Shown here: piece by piece, positions 40,751-48,254 of the stretch
Layout: each line of letters opens with the position of its first letter
How positions within the stretch are numbered: position 1 is the stretch's first letter
From: Butyrivibrio sp. AE3004
GTDB lineage: Bacteria > Bacillota > Clostridia > Lachnospirales > Lachnospiraceae
Direction of reading: 5' to 3'
Length of the DNA: 64,000 bases
Assembly (NCBI RefSeq): GCF_000703165.1
Contig: NZ_JNLQ01000002.1
Location: 744,001-808,000 of the forward strand
The notes under the pieces: generated by a model
Told to the model about the DNA's origin: nothing
Database searches by the model: none
Seen by the model: only the letters and a program-made list of their open reading frames with translations
Made by a program: the position numbers and the translations under genes

Positions 40751-41791
40751 AACAAAAGAACATATTGGATTGATATAGCAAAATTCATGGCCATTATTGC
40801 TGTCATGATAGACCACACTAACGGATTACTTTATCAGAATGTGCGGGTTTCTTACTTTTCATATTATAGTGTTAGCCTGTTTATACTGGTGATGGGGGTC
40901 ACAAGCTATTGGAGCTATAGCAGATATAACGGGAGTATTGCAAAGAAAGTTTCAAAGGCCTGTCTGAAAATACTAAAACCATATCTTATTGCTACGTTTA
41001 TATATGGACTTATATTGGATAGGCAGTTTCATTTTGAGAATTTTTTAAATAGGGCAATTCATTTTAATGCAAGCTCACCATTTTATTATGTAATGTTATA
41101 TATTCAACTTTTAGTGATAGCACCTTTTATTTATTTTTCCTTCAATTGTGCTAAAGGAAAAAGGGGAATACTGATTGAAATTGCAGGATTGGCTTTCGTG
41201 CTGATGATATCCTTTTATACAACGAATTATTCAAATATCCTGGATATTTATGGCGGTGGCGGTAAACTTTTTGGCGGAACTTATCTGATTTTGTTTTACC
41301 TTGGCATGATATTTGGCAAGTATTCTTCTAAAATACCAACTAATAAAATAGTAGTAGCGTTTCTGCTTGTCATAAGTATTGTATTGACCTTAATGTGGTG
41401 GAATTTTATATCAACCGATAATTGCAGGATAGACCTGAATCTGCCCTATGGAAGCGGATACAACCCGCCAAGTATCAGTTTTGGATTATATGCGATTTTA
41501 ATGGCGTTATCCATATTTTTCCTGGAACAAGTGATAAGCAACAACGACAGATTACTGAAAATCTTCGGCAGTATTTCAGTTTTGGGGAAACACACATTAT
41601 ATATGTTTTTGTACCATAGGCTGTTTTTGGATTACGTTTTGCCAATGTTTTTTATCCAAACCGGAATACAGATTTCCAATATCTGGATTTTGAGAATAAT
41701 CTATTTTATTTGTATGATCTGTGGCTCTTTAATTATTGAGATCGTACTGGAAAAATTAAATATATTGTTTGGTAAAATAATGACTTCTTAA
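40724..41791 (+). CDS. Membrane acyltransferase, family 3
   Basis: A 355-residue integral membrane protein with about ten hydrophobic segments. The N-terminus (YWIDIAKFMAIIAVMIDHTN) carries the Asp-His pattern of Acyl_transf_3 proteins, which O-acetylate cell-surface sugars, polysaccharides or peptidoglycan. No glycosyltransferase genes are adjacent, so the acceptor is unknown. The gene is more AT-rich than its neighbours, a hint of separate origin. The ribosome site is unclear: ACAAGG touches ATG 40724, while TTG 40733 has it at a better distance. The gene starts inside one copy of a direct repeat. Confidence 0.82.
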   Translation: MFKLESIEKNKRTYWIDIAKFMAIIAVMIDHTNGLLYQNVRVSYFSYYSVSLFILVMGVTSYWSYSRYNGSIAKKVSKACLKILKPYLIATFIYGLILDRQFHFENFLNRAIHFNASSPFYYVMLYIQLLVIAPFIYFSFNCAKGKRGILIEIAGLAFVLMISFYTTNYSNILDIYGGGGKLFGGTYLILFYLGMIFGKYSSKIPTNKIVVAFLLVISIVLTLMWWNFISTDNCRIDLNLPYGSGYNPPSISFGLYAILMALSIFFLEQVISNNDRLLKIFGSISVLGKHTLYMFLYHRLFLDYVLPMFFIQTGIQISNIWILRIIYFICMICGSLIIEIVLEKLNILFGKIMTS

Positions 41792-41879
41792 GAGGCACTG
41801 TACAGCATCTTGAAATAAACGAGTCCGGTTATTTCGGCGATGCAGTACTTGTTTAGACAGATTGGATTAAATAATAATT

Positions 41880-41915
41880 TCGACAAGTGAGTTTAAGTTG
41901 GAATTAGTTGAAATA
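41880..41915 (+). repeat. Downstream copy of the diverged direct repeat
   Basis: TCGACAAGTGAGTTTAAGTT and the bases after it correspond to the start region of the acyltransferase gene, but the ATG is not kept and no long frame follows. It may be the stub of a second acyltransferase copy deleted or replaced by recombination. The M42 peptidase gene begins 24 bases further on. Confidence 0.5.
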
Positions 41916-41938
41916 TATCTTATTAAGAAAGGACTGAC

Positions 41939-42985
41939 ATGAAAAAACTAAACCTTACAAAATACACTGATTTTATAGTTGATGAGACGACAACACTTTT
42001 AAATATTGATTCGCCCACGGGCTACACCGAAGAGGCAGCAGCCTGGGTTAAGGAGGAGTTTGAGAAGCTTGGGTTTAAGGCTACTCTTACAAATAAGGGC
42101 GGAGTGATAGTAGAACTGACAGGAGAAGATAAAAACAATGGACTTCTTTTGGAGGCTCATACCGATACACTTGGAGGAATGGTTGCAACAATCAAGGATA
42201 ACGGAAGACTTCAGCTGACGAACCTTGGCGGAATGAATCCTAACAATGCAGAGACGGAAAACGTAAGGGTTGTTACCAAATTTGACGGAATATATGAGGG
42301 AACCTTCCAGCTTAACAACGCTTCCATACATGTAAACGGTGAATATAATGATACGAAGAGAAGCTGGGAAAACTGTGAAGTTGTACTTGATGAAGACGTA
42401 AAGTCAAAAGAGGATACTCAAAAACTTGGAATTTCTGTAGGTGATATAGTATGCTTTGAACCTAATGTAAGAGTGACAAAGACGGGTTATATTAAATCAA
42501 GATTCCTCGATGATAAGCTTAGTGTTGGTATTTTGCTTGGACTTGGTAAATATATAAAGGAAAAGAAGATAACACCAAAGCGTGCTCTTTATGCGCATAT
42601 CACTGTATTTGAGGAAGTCGGGCACGGTGGATGCGGAAACGTGCCTGAGGGTTGCACGGAAGCAATTTCAGTGGATATGGGCTGCGTGGGTGATGGTCTT
42701 ACCTGTACTGAAAAACAGGTCTCCATATGTGCAAAGGACAGTGGAGGTCCTTACAGCTATCCTGTGGTTCAGGGACTTGTGGCAGCAGCAAAAGAAAGCG
42801 GAGCAGATTATGCCATAGATATTTATCCTCATTACGGAAGTGATGTTGAAGCAACCTTAGGTGCGGGAAGTGACCTTAAACATGGACTTATAGGAGCAGG
42901 CGTTTATGCATCTCACGGTTATGAGAGAAGCCACAGGGATGGTGCAGAAAATGTTCTGAGACTTCTGATTCAGTATGCACTTTAA
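41939..42985 (+). CDS. M42-family metallo-aminopeptidase
   Basis: A 348-residue cytosolic enzyme of the M42 family (glutamyl/deblocking aminopeptidases, once misnamed endoglucanases). Zinc ligands and base are visible in order: His in LLEAHTDTLG, Asp in SRFLDDKLSVGI, the Glu pair in FEEVGHGG, Asp in SVDMGCVG and His in SHGYERSHRDG. Members form large dodecamers that degrade short peptides. It starts ~150 bases after the acyltransferase gene, with AAAGGA before ATG 41939. It could serve the peptide importer encoded upstream on the other strand, which is inferred. Confidence 0.9.
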   Translation: MKKLNLTKYTDFIVDETTTLLNIDSPTGYTEEAAAWVKEEFEKLGFKATLTNKGGVIVELTGEDKNNGLLLEAHTDTLGGMVATIKDNGRLQLTNLGGMNPNNAETENVRVVTKFDGIYEGTFQLNNASIHVNGEYNDTKRSWENCEVVLDEDVKSKEDTQKLGISVGDIVCFEPNVRVTKTGYIKSRFLDDKLSVGILLGLGKYIKEKKITPKRALYAHITVFEEVGHGGCGNVPEGCTEAISVDMGCVGDGLTCTEKQVSICAKDSGGPYSYPVVQGLVAAAKESGADYAIDIYPHYGSDVEATLGAGSDLKHGLIGAGVYASHGYERSHRDGAENVLRLLIQYAL

Positions 42986-43119
42986 GCGAAATGATGCACT
43001 TAATATAACCTGAAAGTGAAATATAAGGAACAACTTGAAAACATGCTAAGGACAATAATGATATTTCCTCATTTTAATAATATTGAGATCATAAATGAGA
43101 TTAGGAATCGATACGATGG

Positions 43120-43152
43120 TTCGCAAAAATAGTAAAAATTTAAATTTGCGAA
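43120..43152. repeat. 8-bp inverted repeat in the peptidase/Crp spacer
   Basis: TTCGCAAA and TTTGCGAA are separated by 17 AT-rich bases. It lies between the end of the M42 gene and the end of the Crp/Fnr gene. It may be part of a terminator or an operator; no T tract follows. Confidence 0.4.
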
Positions 43153-43190
43153 ATAAACAAAAGCGCTGATAGTAAGTTGTATTTGAAGAT

Positions 43191-43217
43191 AAGAAAACAG
43201 TCATTGACAGTTGTCTT
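43191..43217 (-). terminator. Probable terminator of the Crp/Fnr gene
   Basis: AAGAAAACAGTCA and TGACAGTTGTCTT form a 13-bp stem with two mismatches, 17 bases beyond the Crp/Fnr stop codon. The minus-strand tail (ATCTTCAAATAC) is only weakly T-rich. Confidence 0.45.
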
Positions 43218-43233
43218 TTTACATATATGATTA

Positions 43234-43878
43234 TCAAACGCCCAGTACGTCCTGTAAATCAGAAGTACTCATGATAGTTACAATAGGCGGATTATAAGAG
43301 ATAATATTTTCATCCTCCAGTCTTTTTAACTCTCTGTGAAGTGATGGACGTGATACATTCATGATCATTGCCCAATTTGAAACGGAACCGGGGATTTTAA
43401 CAGTATTCTGTCCTGTCTGCCTTGCCTGTAGGAGCAACCAGAATGCAGCTTTCTGCGCTATTCCATTATAAGATAAAAGCTCAAGCCTCTGCTGAAGCAT
43501 ATAGGTTGCAGAGGCTATTTCTTTTGTGAAATTTTCGAGAATCCGGATATCCCTTTGCATTAGAGCCAGAGTATCTTTTCTCTGCAGCACCATAAGTGAG
43601 ACATGTTCTAAGGAGACAACATCACAGGGATACTTGTGACTTCCGGAAAAAGCTGCAGCGGGACCGATCATTTCACCAGCACCTCGAATAGAAAAATTAA
43701 TCTGACTTCCATTTGGAAATGACTTCTGTGCTTCAACTCTTCCTTCGAGAACTATGCCAATCCGGTCAGCATCATCCATAAGATGGAAAATTGTTTCTCC
43801 TTTATCATAACTTTCAATGTGATGAGGAGTTGCTTCTAATATCTTCTTTATCTCTTTTTCAGAAATCCCTTTGAACAA
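43234..43878 (-). CDS. Crp/Fnr-family regulator, apparently truncated at its 5' end
   Basis: A 214-residue frame. A cyclic-nucleotide-binding-like domain (~1-115) with FHLMDDADRIGIVLEGRVE and IRGAGEMIGPAAAFSGSHK is followed by a dimer helix and a helix-turn-helix (VSNWAMIMNVSRPSLHREL). Homology continues upstream of the TTG at 43878 (VLKEST before LFKGISEKEI), but there the frame meets a stop at ~43901 with no ATG, GTG or ribosome site. The usual first ~6-10 residues are thus missing, and the sequence beyond encodes a D-lactate dehydrogenase end on the other strand. It may be inactive, or expressed poorly from TTG. Confidence 0.68.
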   Translation of the reverse strand: MFKGISEKEIKKILEATPHHIESYDKGETIFHLMDDADRIGIVLEGRVEAQKSFPNGSQINFSIRGAGEMIGPAAAFSGSHKYPCDVVSLEHVSLMVLQRKDTLALMQRDIRILENFTKEIASATYMLQQRLELLSYNGIAQKAAFWLLLQARQTGQNTVKIPGSVSNWAMIMNVSRPSLHRELKRLEDENIISYNPPIVTIMSTSDLQDVLGV

Positions 43879-44133
43879 AGTACTTTCTTTGAGGACAGAT
43901 CAGGCCATATCCTTAATGATGAGCTTTTATCAAGACTAATCTCCATGCCAAATGTCATTGTTACATCACACCAGGCATTCCTTACGGAAGAGGCCCTGAA
44001 TAACATAGCTGAGACCACAGTAAACAATATCAGGTCTTTCTTCGACAAAGAGGGAATCTGTGATAACGAGCTTTGCTATCGCTGTGGAAATATAGAACAA
44101 TGTAAAAAAGAACGTAAAGAGAGATGTTTTTAA
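43879..44133 (+). pseudogene. 3' remnant of a D-lactate dehydrogenase (2-hydroxyacid dehydrogenase) gene
   Basis: The open frame encodes the last ~84 residues of the family: STFFEDRSGHILNDELL, then MPNVIVTSHQAFLTEEALNN and IAETTVNNI, which carry the catalytic-His region of D-lactate dehydrogenases. It adds a cysteine-rich tail (CDNELCYRCGNIEQC). The rest of the enzyme, including the NAD domain, is absent; the frame is joined to the 5' end of the Crp/Fnr gene near 43880. It lies directly upstream of the ferredoxin gene, whose ribosome site overlaps its stop codon. Loss by deletion is inferred. Confidence 0.75.
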
Positions 44134-44141
44134 GGAGGCTT

Positions 44142-44357
44142 ATGAAGTACATAGTAAACGAAGCGTGTATCGGATGCGGATTATGCGCATCCACATGTCC
44201 TGAAGTTTTTTCAATGGGGGATTCCGGTTTGGCAGTTGCTTCTGAAAAAGAAGTTTCTGCGGAATCACTTGCCAGTGCAGAAGATGCTAAGAATGGATGC
44301 CCGCTTGGCGCCATTACGGAGGGCATCGAATTCTGTGACCATACTTGTAAGGCATGA
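44142..44357 (+). CDS. Small [4Fe-4S] ferredoxin
   Basis: A 71-residue electron carrier. The cluster ligands are CIGCGLC (residues ~9-15) plus a distant Cys in NGCPLGAI (~55-62); a further Cys precedes Pro in STCPEVF. This is the monocluster pattern also seen in Desulfovibrio gigas-type ferredoxins. The middle is acidic. A perfect AAGGAGG lies 3 bases before ATG 44142, overlapping the stop codon of the dehydrogenase remnant, so the two were probably once one operon. If the promoter was upstream of the lost dehydrogenase part, present expression is uncertain. Confidence 0.85.
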   Translation: MKYIVNEACIGCGLCASTCPEVFSMGDSGLAVASEKEVSAESLASAEDAKNGCPLGAITEGIEFCDHTCKA

Positions 44358-44466
44358 TTATAGGTGATATTCTTTTCATAGTAGTAGTGATTTTTGGTCG
44401 TGTTTGGTTTTTGTGTGGGCTTACACCGATTGTTCACGTTCCGAGAGATTTTTTCAAAACCTCTTT

Positions 44467-44564
44467 GGTTCAGAAAATAATAGACAAAAATGCAGATGGT
44501 ATATGGAACGTTAATGGTTCAGAAAATAATAGACAATAATACAGCCGGTACATGGAACTCCAAT
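44467..44564. repeat. Tandem 49-bp repeat, two copies
   Basis: Two adjacent 49-base units (44467-44515 and 44516-44564), both beginning GGTTCAGAAAATAATAGACA, match at 41 of 49 positions. They lie in the 258-base spacer between the ferredoxin gene and the end of the next minus-strand gene. No frame or ribosome site is associated with them. Confidence 0.7.
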
Positions 44565-44573
44565 GTACCGGCT
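44543..44573. terminator. Hairpin, possible terminator
   Basis: AGCCGGTACAT and ATGTACCGGCT form a perfect 11-bp stem with a 9-base loop, within the second 49-bp repeat unit and 43 bases past the end of the minus-strand gene. T tracts are weak on both sides. Confidence 0.45.
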
Positions 44574-44615
44574 GAAAAATTCAAAAAATATCGTACAAAG
44601 TTATTGTAATTGTCC

Positions 44616-45743
44616 TTACAAAGTTACTGCATTTGATGTATCGATATAATCTGGTATAGAATTTGAAGATTCAGGAGCTATAGTATCAGCTTGATCTGTA
44701 GCAGATGCGTCTGATGATGGCTCAGCATTTTCTGTAACTTCTGCAACATCTCCCGCATCATCTGAGTAATATGAAGCATCATCATCAATATTAAGAATTT
44801 CGTTTATCATCTTTTGCATCATAAGCTCTATCATTTCCTGAAGCTCATCAAGTATCCTGCTGTGGTAGGAGCCGCCTGTTGTGTTTGAAGAACCAATGCC
44901 GTTTCCTGAATCACTTCTTACATTTACGATACCGGAATCATTCTGACCTTCACCGGATGTTACTTTTCCTATTCCCATGAGGCTTTCAAAGAAGGTCTGC
45001 ATCTGTTCAAACAGTTTTTTTGCACCGGACAGATTTCCGTTTGTTTCTGCAAAAAATCCTACTTTATAAAGATAGTTTCCTTTTTCTGTGATGTCCTGTG
45101 GCGCGGCATCCCTGACAGCTTTCATTGCATTGTCTGCCATGCCCTCAGTATCCCTTATGTATGCGCAAAGTGTGGCAAATTCAGAATAATCCGCATCTGT
45201 TGGATCAACATTATAAGGATCGATTTCTTTACTGAAGGAATTGCCATCCTTATCGGTTCCCGACGCTGTATAAATTCGTGAACCGCCTGATACATTTATG
45301 GTTATTTTCAGTTCCTGTGCTCCGCTTGAAAAGTCAAAGGGTGAAGCCTTGCTACCAGTTTCAATTGCTGATGCTATATCCTCCGGAATGCTTGCAGTGA
45401 TGATCCTTGTATAAGACAAGAACGCACCGGTTCCGGGATAGCCAAGTTCCTTTGCACTGTTTATTGTTCTTGCGGTTTCAGAATCAATGCCTTCTGAAAA
45501 AGCAGGTTTCTCTTCAATGGCTTTTACTTCCCCTGTAGCAATCCCATCTTTATCAGCGGAAAGCTCCCTGGCTGCATTGTTTACTACTGAAATAAAGCTT
45601 GCTCCGCCATCTGATAATTCATTTATGGCCTTTTGGCCCTTGTCCCCCGAAAGCTTTAGATTGTTATCGCCCATACCATAGCTGAAAGCACCAAAGGCCA
45701 TATAAACGCTGCGATAACCGGATAAATTACTTGTATCTGTCAT
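44616..45743 (-). CDS. Hypothetical protein under a SigD-like promoter
   Basis: A 375-residue protein that I do not recognise. No signal peptide or membrane helix is present. The N-terminal part is Ser/Gly/Ala-rich (GYRSVYMAFGAFSYGMG), the middle has an alternating strand pattern (LKITINVSGGSRIYTASGTD), then a helix-rich region with LYKVGFFAETNGNLSGAKKL and a Met-rich helix (LDELQEMIELMMQKMINE), and an acidic Ser/Asp tail. ATG 45743 has AAAGGA 7 bases upstream. The 166-base structured leader and the SigD-type promoter point to motility or late surface functions; that is inferred from regulation, not from the protein. Confidence 0.7.
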   Translation of the reverse strand: MTDTSNLSGYRSVYMAFGAFSYGMGDNNLKLSGDKGQKAINELSDGGASFISVVNNAARELSADKDGIATGEVKAIEEKPAFSEGIDSETARTINSAKELGYPGTGAFLSYTRIITASIPEDIASAIETGSKASPFDFSSGAQELKITINVSGGSRIYTASGTDKDGNSFSKEIDPYNVDPTDADYSEFATLCAYIRDTEGMADNAMKAVRDAAPQDITEKGNYLYKVGFFAETNGNLSGAKKLFEQMQTFFESLMGIGKVTSGEGQNDSGIVNVRSDSGNGIGSSNTTGGSYHSRILDELQEMIELMMQKMINEILNIDDDASYYSDDAGDVAEVTENAEPSSDASATDQADTIAPESSNSIPDYIDTSNAVTL

Positions 45744-45909
45744 AAAAAAATCCTTTCCGTGCATCTTCAGTCAGTCGGATGCACACCACTCTCCAAAGGA
45801 CCGAGTGGTAAGCTTAAATTACGTCACATGTTATAAACCTCCTTTCGCCGCAATTTGCAAAAATAGCGTCCTAATGCAGTCCTTATGCATTAAAACGCTA
45901 TCCTTAGCT
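45744..45909 (-). promoter_or_regulatory. Structured GGA-rich 5' leader, CsrA-target-like
   Basis: Read on the minus strand, the leader contains three hairpins: ATAGCGT/ACGCTAT enclosing TAATGCA/TGCATTA (plus-strand 45863-45901, followed by TTTTTG), ACCACTC/GAGTGGT, and GTGCATC/GATGCAC just before the ribosome site. GGA triplets occur seven times, five of them in the ANGGA form (AAGGA x4 including the ribosome site, ACGGA), and others in hairpin loops (TAAGGAC; TTTGGA). Multiple GGA in loops with one over the ribosome site is the hallmark of CsrA-repressed messages such as B. subtilis hag. The leader also contains a complete start-stop mini-ORF. Confidence 0.5.
45824..45845 (-). promoter_or_regulatory. 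Start-stop mini-ORF (ATG-TGA) with a perfect ribosome site in the leader
   Basis: AAAGGAGG, 8 bases, ATG, TGA. The ribosome site is better than that of the real gene, yet the start codon is followed at once by a stop. It could load ribosomes without making a peptide, or serve as a protein-binding site. It is the second such arrangement in the window. Confidence 0.45.
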
Positions 45910-45916
45910 TATAAAT

Positions 45917-45943
45917 ATATCGGATGAAAAATCGTATTGCTTA
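45917..45943 (-). promoter_or_regulatory. SigD (sigma-28)-type promoter
   Basis: On the minus strand the -10 element CCGATAT is a perfect match to the SigD/FliA pattern, and TAAG (consensus TAAA) lies 16 bases upstream, within the usual 14-16 spacing. The predicted start near 45909 gives a 166-base leader. This factor controls late flagellar and autolysin genes in Bacillus and Clostridia. Confidence 0.6.
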
Positions 45944-46139
45944 AGTGTGAAGCAAAATTTTCTAACTTTGACTTCATACAACCTCAGTCATGTTTTTGTC
46001 GTGCGAAGCTAACTAAATCTGAAAAATTTATAAATAACACAAAGCAGAAAGCATATGGACTTATGGATTTAAATTTTTATGCCGATAAACCTAATAAGTG
46101 AAAGTTTGTAAGGCGGATTATAAAAGCGAGGTTTCTGGT

Positions 46140-47231
46140 ATGAGAAAACGGATTTTTCTTAGTTTTTTCTTAATACTGTTTATGCTGTTTTGCATAAGAA
46201 TCACCGGACAATGTGACGGTGATACCGGATATTTCAATGCAGTAGAAATCCAAATTGATAATTTTATAGATCCCGAAGTAAAAGAAGGAACGACCTATTG
46301 GTACTATTTTACGGCGCCGCCCGCAACAACAACAGATGATCAGTGGGTGATTTTGAGAGTTGTTGCACATACTGAAAAAGGTAATATTTTTTACGAAATA
46401 ATGGATGAACATTTGAATGTCGTAAAGGGCTCATACGCTACCAGCGGTGATCATATGTCTGAAATAGTGTGCAGGCTGGATAATACGATTGAGGGCACAA
46501 CAGGAACTTACATGCCAAGACTTGTGCGAGGTCATAAGTATTACATCAGAGTTTCAGGATTGGGAAAATACACCATAGGTCTTAATACATACAAGGATGA
46601 TTACTCAGGAGAATTTGATACTGCAACACAGCTTGCGGTTGGGACTCCTCTTACAGGTAACCTGGAGAGAGACGATGATATAGATAGCTTTTGCTTTAAG
46701 GTACCATCGAATATGGCATATAAAATCACTGTTTTTGCATCCAAGAAAATGAACGCCAGAATAACGGATGAGTATAACTACACGATAAACACCAACAATC
46801 TCAGGGTTTTGCGGGATAGAGGAACCGCTGAATATGTGGTGAGCGGTAATGGTACAATACGATATTTCTTTTTATATGGGAGTGGCGGTACAAATTATAA
46901 AATCAGTGTATCCATAGATCAGAGTTCTTATAATCTTGGTCTGTGGACAAAGGTAAATTCAAGCTGCGGAAACAGATATATACAGGTTGATACTTATAAA
47001 GGTGCCAAGGTAACAATAATAGTTAAGGCAGGAAAGAAGAACGGAAAGCTGTATTTTAAACCAGGTAAAAAATCAAAGAAAAAATCTGTGACACAAAAAA
47101 GCGTTTCAAAAAAATATAAACTGAACAGAAAACTGAAAGTAGGGGATGTGGTTATAGTAACAGCCACAAAGGTAAGATTTAAGGAATTCAACTACAGAAA
47201 AAAGATAAAGAGTTATAACAGTAATGATTAA
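46140..47231 (+). CDS. Secreted protein with PPC-like domains and lysine-rich tail
   Basis: A 363-residue exported protein. The signal peptide spans ~1-24 (hydrophobic FLSFFLILFMLFCI). Two beta-rich segments follow; the second (TPLTGNLERDDDIDSFCFKV) reads like a bacterial pre-peptidase C-terminal (PPC) domain, and the first (DPEVKEGTTYWYYFTAPP) may be a relative. The last ~70 residues are strongly basic (KPGKKSKKKS; KKYKLNRKLKVGD). PPC-like domains are common in secreted proteins and bind carbohydrates or other domains. ATG 46140 is chosen for GAGG 9 bases upstream and the signal peptide; GTG 46098 would add a poorly coding extension. Confidence 0.72.
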   Translation: MRKRIFLSFFLILFMLFCIRITGQCDGDTGYFNAVEIQIDNFIDPEVKEGTTYWYYFTAPPATTTDDQWVILRVVAHTEKGNIFYEIMDEHLNVVKGSYATSGDHMSEIVCRLDNTIEGTTGTYMPRLVRGHKYYIRVSGLGKYTIGLNTYKDDYSGEFDTATQLAVGTPLTGNLERDDDIDSFCFKVPSNMAYKITVFASKKMNARITDEYNYTINTNNLRVLRDRGTAEYVVSGNGTIRYFFLYGSGGTNYKISVSIDQSSYNLGLWTKVNSSCGNRYIQVDTYKGAKVTIIVKAGKKNGKLYFKPGKKSKKKSVTQKSVSKKYKLNRKLKVGDVVIVTATKVRFKEFNYRKKIKSYNSND

Positions 47232-47301
47232 GCGGTATTTCAAAAGGAGTATATGGCTTAAAGTATTATTGAAACTGTGGTCTGACTTAAGGGGGCAAAA
47301 A

Positions 47302-48156
47302 ATGAAGAGATGTGTTCGAAGTTTTGTGATGATGCTACTTATTTTTTCACTTTTTTTCTGTGCGATGCCTATGTCATCAAAAGCGGCATTCAGTGATCTT
47401 AAGAAGTACGGAGCAAATTTTAACTTAAAGGCAGGAAACTGGATTGCTGTTTACTCCAAGATACCGGGAAAATCCGGACTTACAAAGTTCTATGCCAAAA
47501 TAACAAAATACAGATTAAGTGAATATCCGGCTCCCAAGACATCCGGAAGCAGCAGCTCATCACAGTCGATGGATACAACCATGACTGCTGTTATGACCAT
47601 TCAGGTCCAGTACCCGAAAAGACCATCGAGACAGGTTGCCGGAAGTCTGATGAGATCCGGACATGATTTCATAGATTACCTGGATGTGGTTGTGGTTGAT
47701 AAAAACACAGGTGAAAATCTAAACACCTCTGAGACCTCGGAGGATGGAACGAACTATCACGGCGTTTCTGTCTCAGAGACAGAATGGAAGGGACTCAAAC
47801 CGCAGAAACTTTCATGGTCAAACGGAACGGTATATCAGTACTATATTTCCTATGTGAAAACTGTTGTAATAAAATTCCCTACAGGCTACAGGAATACCTG
47901 CGTAGGCATCTGCGGATCGCACGTGGGGGATTATCAGAAAATGCTTGACTGGAACGAAGGCTTTATGGAAGGATATACTGCTTTTTCAGATACAACACAC
48001 GTAAAGCTTGGCAGTAAGAAAAAAACCTCCAAGCTGTCACATTTCTTTAACATCAAGAAAAAAGAAGAGAAGACTTCCACAACAAACGGAAATAATAGCG
48101 GAAATAGTAATAACACCAAAAACAGCTGGCTCAATCCATACGGAATAAACAAATAA
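47302..48156 (+). CDS. Secreted hypothetical protein
   Basis: A 284-residue exported protein with a clear signal peptide (FVMMLLIFSLFFCAMPM, cleavage near SSKA-A). The mature domain (~35-245) is rich in strands and Tyr/Lys (KYGANFNLKAGNWIAVYSKI). Two Cys occur close together (NTCVGICGS). The last ~40 residues are low-complexity Lys/Asn/Ser. I do not recognise the family. It follows the PPC-like protein gene by 70 bases and has GGGGG 7 bases before ATG 47302; the two probably form one unit. Confidence 0.65.
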   Translation: MKRCVRSFVMMLLIFSLFFCAMPMSSKAAFSDLKKYGANFNLKAGNWIAVYSKIPGKSGLTKFYAKITKYRLSEYPAPKTSGSSSSSQSMDTTMTAVMTIQVQYPKRPSRQVAGSLMRSGHDFIDYLDVVVVDKNTGENLNTSETSEDGTNYHGVSVSETEWKGLKPQKLSWSNGTVYQYYISYVKTVVIKFPTGYRNTCVGICGSHVGDYQKMLDWNEGFMEGYTAFSDTTHVKLGSKKKTSKLSHFFNIKKKEEKTSTTNGNNSGNSNNTKNSWLNPYGINK

Positions 48157-48254
48157 TAAAAAAAATTAAAATTTTCATGTAACTGCGCAATTTTGTTTTA
48201 TGTGCGAGTATAATGTAAGCAGGCAATTCTTTACTCAGACGAAGAAGGTTTTTT

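Noticed and set aside
46081..46088. GCCGATAA as a second sigma-28 -10 element, for the 46140-47231 gene
   Set aside because: No TAAA-like -35 sequence lies at 14-17 bases upstream; the match may be chance.
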